A DNA stretch of 64,000 nucleotides, taken from contig NZ_CP041253.1 in assembly GCF_006575665.1 (NCBI RefSeq), positions 3,261,001-3,325,000 of the forward strand, read 5' to 3'. Position numbers and translations under genes: made by a program. The DNA comes from Echinicola soli. GTDB taxonomy: Bacteria > Bacteroidota > Bacteroidia > Cytophagales > Cyclobacteriaceae. Positions 1 through 9,914 of the stretch are shown in pieces. The notes beneath the pieces were generated by a model. It saw nothing but the letters and a program-made list of their open reading frames with translations. It had not been told where the DNA came from and did no database searches. How positions within the stretch are numbered: position 1 is the first letter of the stretch; every line of letters starts with the position of its first letter.

Positions 1-2508
1 GAAGATATCCAATCGATTACGGTACTGAAGGATGCGGCTGAAACGGCCATGTATGGCTCTAGAGGTGCCAATGGTGTGATACTGATCACCACCAAAAGGG
101 GCACTGCGGGCAAAATAGATGTGAATTTCAAGGATGAATTCATTTACAATACACGGACTATTACACCTGAGTTTGAAGATGGGGTAACCTATGCTAGGCT
201 TTTAAACGAATCGCGGATTACCCGAAATGAAGGGCCGATTTACCAACCTGAGGAATTGGAGATTTTGAGGTTGGGATTGGATCCGGATCTATACCCGAAT
301 GTAGACTGGAAAAACCTACTGTTGAGAGATGGTGCGATGACCTACCGTGCCAATATAAACATGAGTGGAGGAGGGCCTACTTCGCGGTATTATGCCTCGG
401 GCAGTTATATTAACGAAGGCGGTATGTATGAAATCGATGAATCACTCAAGAACGATTACAATACCAATGCAGATTATAAGCGCTGGAATTACCGTTTAAA
501 TGCTGATTTTAACCTTACTGAAACCACCGAGGTGAAAATTGGCGTTGCCGGTTCACTCAGTAAACGAAACAGCCCAGGATTAGGTGATGTTGATTTTTGG
601 GGCTCCCTATTTGGTTATTCTCCCATCCGCACGCCGGTTCTCTATTCCAATGGCTATGTACCATCCATCGGAACAGGCAATCAGACCAATCCTTGGGTAA
701 TGGCCACACAAACCGGTTTTAACGAGAACTGGGTCAATAAGGTACAGACCAATATTACGGTGGAGCAGGATTTGGGTTTTCTCACAGAGGGCCTTCGTGT
801 AAGGGGGATCGTGGGCTATGATATCCTAAACACCAATAACATCCAACGTCGAAAATGGCCAGAACAATGGCAAGCTGCCCGTGCACGTGATGTGAACGGG
901 GATTTGGTATTTACGCATATTTCCGATCCAAGTGAAATGCAGCAGTCCAGTAGTTCCACTGGAAATAGACTGGAATTCTATGACCTGATGATCAATTATA
1001 ACCGTGATATAGGAGATCATCACGTAGGAGGTGCTGCGCGATTTACCCGTGATTCATATGTGCAAACAGTTAATCTTGGTGATGACATCAAAAATGGCAT
1101 CGCCAGGAGAAATCAAGCCCTGGCTGGACGACTGATCTATAACTGGAAATACCGCTACTTTGTCAACTTTAACTTCGGTTATACCGGTTCAGAGAACTTT
1201 GCTCCCGGAGAGCAATATGGTTTTTTCCCTGCTGTCTCTTTTGCATGGAATGTTGCTGAAGAGGATTTTGTGAAGGATAATATTGGCTGGCTGAACTTGT
1301 TCAAAATCCGCTATTCCTATGGAAAAGCCGGTAATGACCAGTTAATGGGAGGAGAGCGATTCCCTTATTTATACACCATTTCACCAATTACTGATGACGA
1401 TGGAGGTCCTGCTGGTGGCTATCAGTGGGCAGATTATGGTTCTGATAGGTATTTTGGAGGAATGAGGTATTCGCAAGTAGCCTCTCCCTATGTAACCTGG
1501 GAAGTGGCCACAAAGCAAAACCTGGGCTTTGATATCGAGACCAATCATATTACGGCAAACATTGATTTCTTTGATGAAAAGCGTACGGGGATTTACATGG
1601 CAAGAGAGTTTTTGCCTGACATGGTGGGATTGGAAAGCACGCCAAGGGCCAATGTGGGCATCGTAAAGTCCCGTGGCTTGGATGGACGTTTTAAATTCAT
1701 ACAGCAAATCGGCCAAGTCACGCTTACTGCTAGAAGTAATATCACCTATAGCAAAAACGAGATTGTCGAAAAAGACGAAGAGAACAACGTTTACCCTTAT
1801 CAGAACGAGGAAGGCTTCCGTGTAGGCCAGTCCAAAGGCCTGGTGGCTTTGGGACTTTTTAAGGACTACGATGATATCCGCAACAGTCCTACCCAGACCT
1901 TTGGAACTTACCAACCTGGCGATATAAAGTATAAAGATGTCAACGGTGATGGGGTCATTAACGATGGCGATCGCGTGGCCATTGGCGCGACCAGAAGACC
2001 AAACTTGATTTATGGATTGGGAGCTTCCGCCAATTGGCGTGGATTCAGCCTTGGGGTGCACTTACAAGGAGCCGGTAAATCGACTTTTTCTACCTATGGA
2101 AAGACCATTCACGCATTTAGTGAAGGAGAGTGGGGACAGGTCATGAAAGGTGTGATGGGCGATAACCGCTGGATCTCTGCTGATATATCAGAAGATCCTT
2201 CCACCGAGGATCCCAATGCTTCATATCCACGCTTAAGCTACGGTGAAAACCCCAATAACTTCAGGGAATCTACCTTTTGGCTGCGAGATGGCCGCTATCT
2301 CCGGCTGAAGACGGTGGATATTGGCTATAGTCTACCAAGGAGCATCACCAGGCTGATAAGAGCAGACAATATCCGCTTGTATGTGATCGGAACGAATTTG
2401 TTTACCTGGTCGAAATTTAAACTTTGGGATCCTGAGTTGGCCACGCCAAGAGGAGAAGATTATCCTCCTGCTAAATCTATTACACTTGGAATTAGTGTTA
2501 ATCTGTAA
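1..2508 (+). CDS. SusC/RagA-family TonB-dependent outer membrane transporter (5' truncated by window)
   Basis: The reading frame is open from base 1, so the window cuts the gene; 835 residues remain. The visible start is the end of the plug domain, with the SusC hallmark TVLKDAAETAMYGSRGANG followed by VILITTKRG. The rest is a beta-barrel rich in aromatic/Asn strands, with the usual calcium-loop-like stretch DVNGDGVINDGDR about two thirds along. The family imports oligosaccharides or peptides bound by the partner SusD lipoprotein, driven by TonB. The SusD gene follows after 11 bases, so the two are co-transcribed. Signal peptide, carboxypeptidase-D-like domain and TonB box lie outside the window. 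The substrate cannot be read from sequence; neighbours include a DUF4965 enzyme rather than a classical glycosidase. Confidence 0.95.
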   Translation, partial: EDIQSITVLKDAAETAMYGSRGANGVILITTKRGTAGKIDVNFKDEFIYNTRTITPEFEDGVTYARLLNESRITRNEGPIYQPEELEILRLGLDPDLYPNVDWKNLLLRDGAMTYRANINMSGGGPTSRYYASGSYINEGGMYEIDESLKNDYNTNADYKRWNYRLNADFNLTETTEVKIGVAGSLSKRNSPGLGDVDFWGSLFGYSPIRTPVLYSNGYVPSIGTGNQTNPWVMATQTGFNENWVNKVQTNITVEQDLGFLTEGLRVRGIVGYDILNTNNIQRRKWPEQWQAARARDVNGDLVFTHISDPSEMQQSSSSTGNRLEFYDLMINYNRDIGDHHVGGAARFTRDSYVQTVNLGDDIKNGIARRNQALAGRLIYNWKYRYFVNFNFGYTGSENFAPGEQYGFFPAVSFAWNVAEEDFVKDNIGWLNLFKIRYSYGKAGNDQLMGGERFPYLYTISPITDDDGGPAGGYQWADYGSDRYFGGMRYSQVASPYVTWEVATKQNLGFDIETNHITANIDFFDEKRTGIYMAREFLPDMVGLESTPRANVGIVKSRGLDGRFKFIQQIGQVTLTARSNITYSKNEIVEKDEENNVYPYQNEEGFRVGQSKGLVALGLFKDYDDIRNSPTQTFGTYQPGDIKYKDVNGDGVINDGDRVAIGATRRPNLIYGLGASANWRGFSLGVHLQGAGKSTFSTYGKTIHAFSEGEWGQVMKGVMGDNRWISADISEDPSTEDPNASYPRLSYGENPNNFRESTFWLRDGRYLRLKTVDIGYSLPRSITRLIRADNIRLYVIGTNLFTWSKFKLWDPELATPRGEDYPPAKSITLGISVNL

Positions 2509-2519
2509 ACTGTAAAGCG

Positions 2520-4577
2520 ATGAATAAGAAAATAATATATACTGTTCTATTGCTTGTGTGCGGCACAGGCCTGATTTCTTCTTGTAATGATGATTACCTG
2601 GATTCTAGCCAATACTTCAAGGACCGTCTCACGGAAGAAAAGGTGTTTCAGAGTAAGGTCTATTCTGAAGAATGGCTGGCCAATGTCTTCGAGGAACTAA
2701 GGGGTATCAATGCCGATGTGGCAAGCAAGGGGATTACACCTCACAATTTTGCCGATGGTATGTACTATGGTGACAGGGACAGTGATTATGACCCATCCAA
2801 AAATGAACTTTCCTATAATATGTTCAAGATGGGGGAATATACCGAAAACGATAAGCAGGGCACTTGGACCCAATGTTACCGCGGCATCCGTAATGCATCT
2901 ACTTTCATTCATAATATCTATATGAACACGGAGATGTCTGCCGAAGAAATCGAAGATTACAGGGGACAAGCGCGGTTTGCAAGGGCGTACCTGTACTGGA
3001 TACTGCTGCGTAAATACGGCCCCATTCCCCTTTTGCCCGATGAGGGACTGGATTACACCAAAAGTTACGATGACCTGGCCGTTCCGAGAAGTACTTATGA
3101 GGAGTGTGCGGAGTTTATTAGCAATGAAATGCTGCTTTCTGCCCAAGAGATGGCGGCGCACGGGATGACGCGTGGCCAGGAGAGTTCTGCCCGCCCTGCC
3201 CCCGGTGCAGCACTTGCTACCCGTGCCAAAGCTTTACTCTATGCTGCCAGTCCACTGGCGAATGGAAATACCTCAAGTTATGCGGCACGATTAGTGGATG
3301 ATCAGGGAAACCGGCTGCTTTCTTCCGACTATCAAGAAGAAAAATGGGCCAAGGCCGCTGCAGCTGCCAGGGACGTGATCGAACTTGGGATATATGAGCT
3401 ATATACGGTGCCACTTCAGGAAACAGGAGACAATGCCACGGTAATACCACCGGATGATCACAATTTTTCTGATAAAGCATGGCCAGGTGGATGGGCGGAT
3501 ATTGATCCGGCCAAATCATATGCACAGGTGTTTGACGGCACCTTGCCACCTTCAGGAAATCCAGAGTTGATTTTTACCAGAGGCAATAACCAGGATGGGG
3601 AAAGTATCAGAGCGATGGTTGCCCATCAATTGCCGCGGTCCGCTACCGGCTGGAACACCCATGGACTTACCCAAAAAGTAATAGACGCTTACTATATGAA
3701 CGATGGCACGGATGTGCCGGGGAAGGATATGGAAATCGGCCGGGGGGATGGTTCTGAGCGTGTAAGTGGCTACGTAAGTGAAGCCGATTATGAAGCGGGC
3801 AAATACCGGCCGCTCATGCCCGGTGTGTCGCTCCAGTATGCCCACCGCGAACCCCGGTTTTATGCATCAGTGGCTTTCAATGGCAGCTTCTGGTCTTTGC
3901 TGAATGAATCCCAGGAACGTAACCGTAACCAGCAGGTATTCTACTATCGCGATAATCCTAAAGGTAACGGCTTTAACTCTTCCAATGCGTACTGGCTACG
4001 AACAGGTTTTGGCGTAAAGAAATATGTCCACCCCAATGACACCTATGAAGGTGGCGATATTGATAATATTGTCTATAAACCTGAGCCGGCCATTCGCTAT
4101 GCTGATATTCTGCTGATGTACGCCGAAGCACTGAACGAACTCGACGGTTCGCATACCATTCCATCCTGGGATGGGGGCAACTACACCATTACAAGAAATA
4201 TCGCGGAGATACAAAGAGGTGTTCACCCTGTGCGCATCCGTGCTGGTGTGCCAGATTATCCCGCCACAGTGTACAGTGATAAGGAGGCATTAAGAAAAAG
4301 ACTGAAGCGTGAGCGTTTCATTGAGCTTTTGGCAGAAGGCCAGCGGTATTTTGACCTGCGCCGGTGGATGGATGCTCCTGTAGAAGAATCATTGCCTATG
4401 TATGGTTGCAATGTCCTGATGAATGAAGAGGAACGTGACCTTTTTCATCAACCGGTAGCCGTATGGGCGCTTGAAACCACTTTTGCGGATAAGATGTGGT
4501 TTTGGCCGATTAGCCATACCGAGCTCAAAAGGAACAACCGCCTTACACAGAATCCAGGATGGACTTATAACGACTAA
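2520..4577 (+). CDS. SusD/RagB-family substrate-binding lipoprotein
   Basis: This 685-residue protein starts with a lipoprotein signal (MNKKIIYTVLLL...) ending at Cys22 in SSC, followed by acidic NDDYLD. The N-terminal TPR-like region includes an ARAYLYWILLRKYGPIPLLPD segment, and the C-terminal half carries the conserved SusD signature ERFIELLAEGQRYFDLRRW near residue 600. Both are typical of SusD/RagB proteins that cap a SusC barrel at the cell surface. At 685 residues it is longer than the common 500-600 residue SusD, so it has insertions. It lies 11 bases after the SusC gene and 12 bases before the next lipoprotein, consistent with one operon. Ligand unknown. Confidence 0.95.
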   Translation: MNKKIIYTVLLLVCGTGLISSCNDDYLDSSQYFKDRLTEEKVFQSKVYSEEWLANVFEELRGINADVASKGITPHNFADGMYYGDRDSDYDPSKNELSYNMFKMGEYTENDKQGTWTQCYRGIRNASTFIHNIYMNTEMSAEEIEDYRGQARFARAYLYWILLRKYGPIPLLPDEGLDYTKSYDDLAVPRSTYEECAEFISNEMLLSAQEMAAHGMTRGQESSARPAPGAALATRAKALLYAASPLANGNTSSYAARLVDDQGNRLLSSDYQEEKWAKAAAAARDVIELGIYELYTVPLQETGDNATVIPPDDHNFSDKAWPGGWADIDPAKSYAQVFDGTLPPSGNPELIFTRGNNQDGESIRAMVAHQLPRSATGWNTHGLTQKVIDAYYMNDGTDVPGKDMEIGRGDGSERVSGYVSEADYEAGKYRPLMPGVSLQYAHREPRFYASVAFNGSFWSLLNESQERNRNQQVFYYRDNPKGNGFNSSNAYWLRTGFGVKKYVHPNDTYEGGDIDNIVYKPEPAIRYADILLMYAEALNELDGSHTIPSWDGGNYTITRNIAEIQRGVHPVRIRAGVPDYPATVYSDKEALRKRLKRERFIELLAEGQRYFDLRRWMDAPVEESLPMYGCNVLMNEEERDLFHQPVAVWALETTFADKMWFWPISHTELKRNNRLTQNPGWTYND

Positions 4578-4589
4578 ACAGACATCATC

Positions 4590-5573
4590 ATGAATAAATC
4601 ACTTATACCGGTTCTTCTGCTCTCACTGCTCATCATTTGCGGCTCATGTAATGATGAGTGGACTGAAGAACAATTTGAAAATTTTGTTTCATTTAAGGCA
4701 CCCGTGACGAGCGAAGGGGTCTGCGATATCTATATTCGATATAAGGAGGATGAAAAAACGACATTCCAACAACCTTTGATCGTCAGTGGGTCCAGAACCA
4801 ATGCGCTGGATAGATCAGTGCACGTCGCCGTAGATTCCGATACATTGGAGGTATTGAACTATGAGCATTTCCAAAACCGTGAAGATTTTTATTACCGGGA
4901 ATTGGATAGTAAATATTACGATATTCCTTCGACTGTGGACATTAAAGCTGGTGAGAATACTTCCTTAATGGCCATCGATTTTTCATTAAAGGATATCGAT
5001 ATGGTGGATAAGTGGGTGCTACCTTTGACGATCAAAGATGATCCATCCTACAATTACGTAGCAAATCCACGGAAATACTATCGCAAAGCACTCTTACGTA
5101 TCCATCCCTTTAATGATTATTCGGGCACCTACAGCGGTACAGCTTTGAAGACAACCATGGAAGGTTATGAAGACGAAACACCAATAGTAAAAGAGGATAT
5201 TCGGGCCTATGTGGTCGATGAAAATACCGTTTTCTTCTACGCCGGGAATATAGATGAAGATCGGCAGGACCGTCGTAATTACAAAGTCTATGCGACCTTC
5301 CACAGTACGGGGGCAGTCACTTTCTATGCCGATAATCCAGACATGAAGTTTCAGGTAAACAAGAGTGCCAGTTATACCATTAACGAGCAGATGGATGAAA
5401 TCCGGCCTTATCTCTTGCACCGGTATTTGACCATTAATAATATCGATTATCAATTTTCAGATTATACGATGGTGCCCAATGTGGATATCAATTATAAGGT
5501 TTCAGGTTCGTTGATTCTGGAGCGTCAATTAAATACCCAGATTCCTGATGAAGATCAGGCGATAGAATGGTGA
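4590..5573 (+). CDS. DUF1735/DUF4973-like surface lipoprotein
   Basis: A 327-residue lipoprotein (signal MNKSLIPVLLLSLLIICGSC, Cys20) with an N-terminal beta-sandwich resembling DUF1735/BT_3987-like domains (VSFKAP..., residues about 33-170) and a C-terminal lipocalin-like half beginning at NDYSGTYSGTALKT. Proteins of this build occupy the SusE/surface glycan-binding position behind SusD in Bacteroidota utilisation loci. The gene starts 12 bases after SusD. Family assignment is by layout and remembered family features. A direct role in ligand binding is inferred from gene position. Confidence 0.75.
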   Translation: MNKSLIPVLLLSLLIICGSCNDEWTEEQFENFVSFKAPVTSEGVCDIYIRYKEDEKTTFQQPLIVSGSRTNALDRSVHVAVDSDTLEVLNYEHFQNREDFYYRELDSKYYDIPSTVDIKAGENTSLMAIDFSLKDIDMVDKWVLPLTIKDDPSYNYVANPRKYYRKALLRIHPFNDYSGTYSGTALKTTMEGYEDETPIVKEDIRAYVVDENTVFFYAGNIDEDRQDRRNYKVYATFHSTGAVTFYADNPDMKFQVNKSASYTINEQMDEIRPYLLHRYLTINNIDYQFSDYTMVPNVDINYKVSGSLILERQLNTQIPDEDQAIEW

Positions 5574-5646
5574 AAAATACAGTAACGATACAACTGAAAT
5601 GGGGAGATACCCCCAGAAAGTATGGTGAATTTAAAATTTTAAAACT

Positions 5647-7125
5647 ATGCGTTTAAATAAAATAAGAAATAAAAGGGGACTGTGTACACTTTATTTGCTA
5701 TTGGCGATAGTGTGTGGACTCTTTTACGGTTGTCAGATGGACAATCAGGAAGAAATGGAATCTTCGCCTTTCGATCCTTCCAAGCCCGTGGTGGTGTCTG
5801 GTTTTACACCCAGTTCGGGTGGGGCAGGACAGCGTCTTGTGATCTATGGACAGAACTTCGGCACAGATCCTGATATCGTGTCGGTATTTATCGGAGGAAA
5901 AGAGGCAAAAGTCATCAATGTGAAAGGAGAGTCACTTTACTGCCTGGTGCCCAAGCAGGCATTTGATGGAGACATTGAAGTACGTGTAGGAGGAGCTGAC
6001 ATACAGGTAATCGCTGATTCAGACAAGTATTTTGACTATCAGCGTAAGATGGTGGTATCCACCCTGGTCGGGTATAAAAATGACCGCGGGGATGAACCTT
6101 GGAAGGATGGAAAGTTCAAAGCTGAAGACCAAAATGATATGGCGAGTGGTTTTTGGGAACCTTCTTTCATGAAATTTGATCCGCTTAATCCAAAGCACCT
6201 TTGGGTTACATTTGACTTTAATAATGGCCTCTATCTGATTGATTTGGAAGATAGCACGGTAACCAAAAAACGCTCGGATTTTGATCGGCCCCGGAGTATT
6301 GATTTTACCAATGATGGCCAATACATGATCATCGCAGAAGACCGTGGTGGTGAAAATGACCGTGCGACTTACCGTTTGTCACGGGACAAAGATTGGCAGG
6401 ATCGGGAAATACTGACCAGATACAGGCAATGTAACGGTGCATCAGTCCACCCGGTGAATGGGGAATTGTACTTCAACAGTTATGAGAAAGGGCAGTTTTT
6501 CCGCTTTGATTTGAATAAATATTTCAGCGAAGGACTTGAAGACAAGGATTATGAAACCTTGTTCGTGGTGCATGATCCCCAGTGGGAATATAAAGTCTTT
6601 ATCCATCCATCCGGAAACTACGCCTACATTTTGGTCATCAACCAGCATTACATCCTCCGTGTGGATTATAATTGGGAAAAGGAACAGTTTAACCAACCCT
6701 ACCTGGTATGCGGGCAGCTAAGAAGCCCCGGGTATCAAGATGGTGTGGGCGCTGATGTTCGTATGAGAAATCCTTACCAGGGGGTATTTGTAAAAAATGA
6801 GGAATACGCAGGAGAAGGTAAGCCTGATGAATATGACTTTTATTTTACTGACCAGTATAACCACGCCATTCGAAAGCTTACTCCACAAGGAAGTGTGACG
6901 ACCTTTGCGGGCAGGGGGAGTTCGAGTATCAACCCCGACCCGTACGGCTATGTAGATGGTGACTTAAGGGAGGAAGCGCGCTTTGACAGGCCTTCCGGAA
7001 TTGCCTATAGCGATGGGGCGTTTTACATTGGAGACCAGATGAATCACCGGATTCGTAAAATAGCCCTTGAGGAAATGGATTCAGATGATGCGGAACCAGA
7101 AGAAGAGGATAAAATAGAGGAATAA
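5647..7125 (+). CDS. IPT/TIG-domain lipoprotein with NHL-type beta-propeller
   Basis: The lipoprotein signal ends at Cys29 (GLFYGC). Residues about 47-130 form an IPT/TIG immunoglobulin-like domain (VSGFTPSSGGAGQRLVIYG). Residues about 135-480 read as repeated propeller blades, with NHL-like strands such as YFTDQYNHAIRKLTPQG and FYIGDQMNHRIRKIALEE. The C terminus is strongly acidic. Such IPT/NHL lipoproteins commonly follow SusCD pairs and are thought to be surface glycan-binding or recognition proteins. The 73-base gap before it holds a short hairpin (GGGGAGATACCCCC) without a T-tract. Probably in the same operon as the upstream SusCD. An enzymatic role is not excluded. Confidence 0.8.
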   Translation: MRLNKIRNKRGLCTLYLLLAIVCGLFYGCQMDNQEEMESSPFDPSKPVVVSGFTPSSGGAGQRLVIYGQNFGTDPDIVSVFIGGKEAKVINVKGESLYCLVPKQAFDGDIEVRVGGADIQVIADSDKYFDYQRKMVVSTLVGYKNDRGDEPWKDGKFKAEDQNDMASGFWEPSFMKFDPLNPKHLWVTFDFNNGLYLIDLEDSTVTKKRSDFDRPRSIDFTNDGQYMIIAEDRGGENDRATYRLSRDKDWQDREILTRYRQCNGASVHPVNGELYFNSYEKGQFFRFDLNKYFSEGLEDKDYETLFVVHDPQWEYKVFIHPSGNYAYILVINQHYILRVDYNWEKEQFNQPYLVCGQLRSPGYQDGVGADVRMRNPYQGVFVKNEEYAGEGKPDEYDFYFTDQYNHAIRKLTPQGSVTTFAGRGSSSINPDPYGYVDGDLREEARFDRPSGIAYSDGAFYIGDQMNHRIRKIALEEMDSDDAEPEEEDKIEE

Positions 7126-7167
7126 CATCAATTAATATTAAGTAACTAATCCTACTAAAGCGACAGA

Positions 7168-9633
7168 ATGAACAGCATAAAAAGAGTTTTTGCAATGATT
7201 ACTTTGGGTTTTGGATTGCACTCCGGTCAAGATGCCCTGGCGCAGGATGCGCTCAGGGCTCCTGCCTATCCATTGATCACCCATAATCCCAATTTCAGCA
7301 TCTGGTCTATGGACGATCAGCTGAACAACTCATCTTCCAAGCACTGGACCACCGCAGATCATGGGATGCTCGGCCTTATCAAAGTGGATGGGAATACCTA
7401 TCGCTTTATGGGTCAGGAGAAGAAGCAGTATTCCAGCATATTGCCTACCAGTGATGAAGCTGATTATCAGTTGGCCTATACCGAAAAGCGTCCTGAAAAG
7501 GACTGGTTTTTGCCAGGTTATGATGACGACGGCTGGCAGATGGGCAAGGCCCCCTTTACCGATCAGCGGGGAGAAGGCGGGACTTTTTGGGATACCGATG
7601 AGCTGTGGCTGAGACGGGAGTTTGACCTGAAAGACATGGCTGATTTAAACAAACTTGACCTTAAAATCCGTCATGATGACAATATTGAAGTTTATCTGAA
7701 CGGAGAGCGGATTTACGAGCTGGAAGGTTGGATCCACCGATTTAAGTATGTGGAAATTCCTAAAACAGTGCAACAAAAACTCCAAAAAGGAAACAATGTG
7801 CTCGCGGTACACATCAAAAATACGGCAGGTGGAAGTTGGTTGGACTTGGGTTTGGCTACTGAAGTGGAAATTCCGGCACTCAAAACCATCCAGCCTGCAG
7901 TGCAAAAAGCCGTTGAGATGTCTGCTACGCAGACCAAATATACATTTGATTGTGGAGGAATAGCGCTACAAGTGAAGTTTACCTCGCCGTTACTGTTGGA
8001 TGACCTGGACTTGACGGCCAGGCCTATTTCTTATATCACTACTTCAGCAAAATCCACCGATGGCAGTTCCCATCAAGTGGAGATTTATTTGGGAGTATCC
8101 AGTGATTTGGCAGTGCATCAGCCTTACCAGGAAGTAGAGGCTGCCCAGTATGGGTCGAAAGGACTCAATGTGATGAAAGTGGGCACTACTGAGCAGGATG
8201 TTTTGGGACGAAAAGGCGATGATGTCCGCATTGATTGGGGGCATGCCTATGTGGCTGTAGAAGAGCATCGAAAAGCCAAGCAGTGGGTCAGCACTTCGCA
8301 AAACGCCCTGGGATCCCTTACCGATCCAACTTCCCGAAAAGTGAACCTGGAGGGAAAAAGCCTGGTACTGAACAGTTTGGTAGATATTGGAAATGTTGGA
8401 GCAGAAAGTAAGGAGCAAGTATTTTTGATTGGTTACGATGAAGAGACTGCCATACAGTTTTTCGGAAAGAACCTTTTGCCATGGTGGAAAACCGCTTCCG
8501 GCGGTAAGTTTGAAGGGCAGTTGGTACAAGCTTCTGAGGATTATGCCGAAGTGATGGCTCGATGTGAAGCCTTTGACCAGAAGCTTCTTCTGGAGACCCA
8601 AAAAGCAGGTGGACAAAAGTACGCCGATATGTGTGTTCTGGCTTACCGGCAAGCTATTGCCGCGCATACTTTGGTGGAGGGACCCAAAGGAGAATTGCTG
8701 TTTATGTCCAAGGAAAACAACAGTAATGGATCTATTAATACCGTGGATGTGACCTATCCTTCAGCTCCATTGTTTCTGCGCTACAATCCTGATTTGATGA
8801 AAGGGATGCTCAATGGTATTTTCTACTATTCTGAAAGCGGCCGGTGGAAGAAGCCTTTTCCGGCGCATGACCTGGGTACTTATCCTGTTGCCAATGGTCA
8901 GACATATGGTGAAGATATGCCGGTGGAAGAAGCAGGAAATATGCTTTTGCTGACTGCCGCAATTGTAAACCAAGAAAATGACCCTGCCTATGCCAAGGAA
9001 CATTGGGAAATATTGACCGTCTGGGCAGAATACCTTCGAAAAAGTGGGTTTGATCCTGCCAATCAGCTTTCTACCGATGACTTTGCAGGACATTTGGCCA
9101 GAAATGCCAACCTTTCCGTCAAAGCCATTTTGGCCTTGGCTGCTTATGGGAAAATGGCAGGCATGCAAGGCATGAAAGCGATCGAAAAGGATTATCTCAC
9201 CGATGCGAGGGGAATGGCAAAGCAATGGATGAAACTGGCTGCTGATGGAGACCACTACACCTTGGCTTTTGAGCGTCCTGGAACCTGGAGCCAAAAATAT
9301 AACCTGGTTTGGGATGAAATTCTTGACTTAGGGGTCTTTCCTGAGAAAGTGGCCGATAAGGAAATAGCTTATTACCTGACCAAGCAAGAAAAGTATGGTT
9401 TGCCGTTGGATAGCAGAAAGACCTATACCAAGTCAGATTGGGTATTTTGGAGCGCTTCGCTGGCTGACAGCCAGGCCGATTTTGAAAGCCTGATCGCTCC
9501 AATGTGGAAATACGCCGATGAAACAGCAAACAGGGTGCCTGTCAGCGATTGGCATGAAACCAAAGACGCCCGTGTGATGAACTTCCGTGCAAGGTCTGTC
9601 GTGGGAGGATATTTTATCAAGCTGCTTTATTGA
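7168..9633 (+). CDS. Secreted DUF4965/DUF5127/DUF1793 (glutaminase A-like) enzyme
   Basis: An 821-residue secreted protein with a cleavable signal (about residues 1-25, ending ...DALAQD). The opening APAYPLITHNPNFSIWSM and KHWTTADHGMLG are characteristic of the DUF4964/DUF5127 glutaminase A-like family; the C-terminal half (LAYRQAIAAHTL..., DLGTYPVANGQTYGED, FERPGTWSQKYNLVWD) is the alpha-helical six-hairpin DUF4965/DUF1793 part. A jelly-roll, sugar-binding-like module (about residues 108-225: GYDDDGWQMGKAPF ... NNVLAVHIKN) is inserted near the N terminus. Fungal relatives are annotated as glutaminases; the true substrate of bacterial members is unclear and the six-hairpin fold also fits glycosidase activity. 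It is the only obvious large enzyme in this locus and lies 42 bases after the NHL lipoprotein. Confidence 0.85.
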   Translation: MNSIKRVFAMITLGFGLHSGQDALAQDALRAPAYPLITHNPNFSIWSMDDQLNNSSSKHWTTADHGMLGLIKVDGNTYRFMGQEKKQYSSILPTSDEADYQLAYTEKRPEKDWFLPGYDDDGWQMGKAPFTDQRGEGGTFWDTDELWLRREFDLKDMADLNKLDLKIRHDDNIEVYLNGERIYELEGWIHRFKYVEIPKTVQQKLQKGNNVLAVHIKNTAGGSWLDLGLATEVEIPALKTIQPAVQKAVEMSATQTKYTFDCGGIALQVKFTSPLLLDDLDLTARPISYITTSAKSTDGSSHQVEIYLGVSSDLAVHQPYQEVEAAQYGSKGLNVMKVGTTEQDVLGRKGDDVRIDWGHAYVAVEEHRKAKQWVSTSQNALGSLTDPTSRKVNLEGKSLVLNSLVDIGNVGAESKEQVFLIGYDEETAIQFFGKNLLPWWKTASGGKFEGQLVQASEDYAEVMARCEAFDQKLLLETQKAGGQKYADMCVLAYRQAIAAHTLVEGPKGELLFMSKENNSNGSINTVDVTYPSAPLFLRYNPDLMKGMLNGIFYYSESGRWKKPFPAHDLGTYPVANGQTYGEDMPVEEAGNMLLLTAAIVNQENDPAYAKEHWEILTVWAEYLRKSGFDPANQLSTDDFAGHLARNANLSVKAILALAAYGKMAGMQGMKAIEKDYLTDARGMAKQWMKLAADGDHYTLAFERPGTWSQKYNLVWDEILDLGVFPEKVADKEIAYYLTKQEKYGLPLDSRKTYTKSDWVFWSASLADSQADFESLIAPMWKYADETANRVPVSDWHETKDARVMNFRARSVVGGYFIKLLY

Positions 9634-9797
9634 TGAGTAGTTAGTGTGACGTATTGGGTATGAGGAAAGAAGGTTGACTACGGTGGTTTGACAGGTCATT
9701 ATGCTGTCATTTTTTAGAACTGATAGTGTAAAGACATAGCTGTCTGGAGTTTATGCCATAGGCATTCCTTTTGGATAATATCTAACTTTAATTATCA

Positions 9798-9876
9798 GCA
9801 ATTTGTAATCCCTTTGGTAACTTTGGGGATTACAAATTGCTATTATATCTTGGTCCGGATTTTAAGTCCGGACCAA
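9798..9876. terminator. Two consecutive strong intergenic hairpins
   Basis: The 281-base gap between the DUF4965 gene and the metallopeptidase gene holds two perfect inverted repeats. The first has 15-base arms (9798-9812 with 9826-9840, GCAATTTGTAATCCC type) and the second 10-base arms (9850-9859 with 9867-9876, TTGGTCCGGA type). Neither has a clean T-tract. They probably stop or protect the upstream transcript; part of the first motif (ATTTGTAATCCC) recurs in a different hairpin at 48157-48192. Confidence 0.55.
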
Positions 9877-9914
9877 TTTGAAGCGAATAACCATTAAACT
9901 ATAACTAAACTACC

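Noticed and set aside
1381..2061. Long antisense open frame (226 codons) opposite the first SusC gene
   Set aside because: It is wholly inside a well-supported SusC gene, has low-complexity, non-protein-like composition and no recognisable motif. Similar shadows at 8044-8667, 30340-30996 and 47418-47996 were dropped for the same reason.
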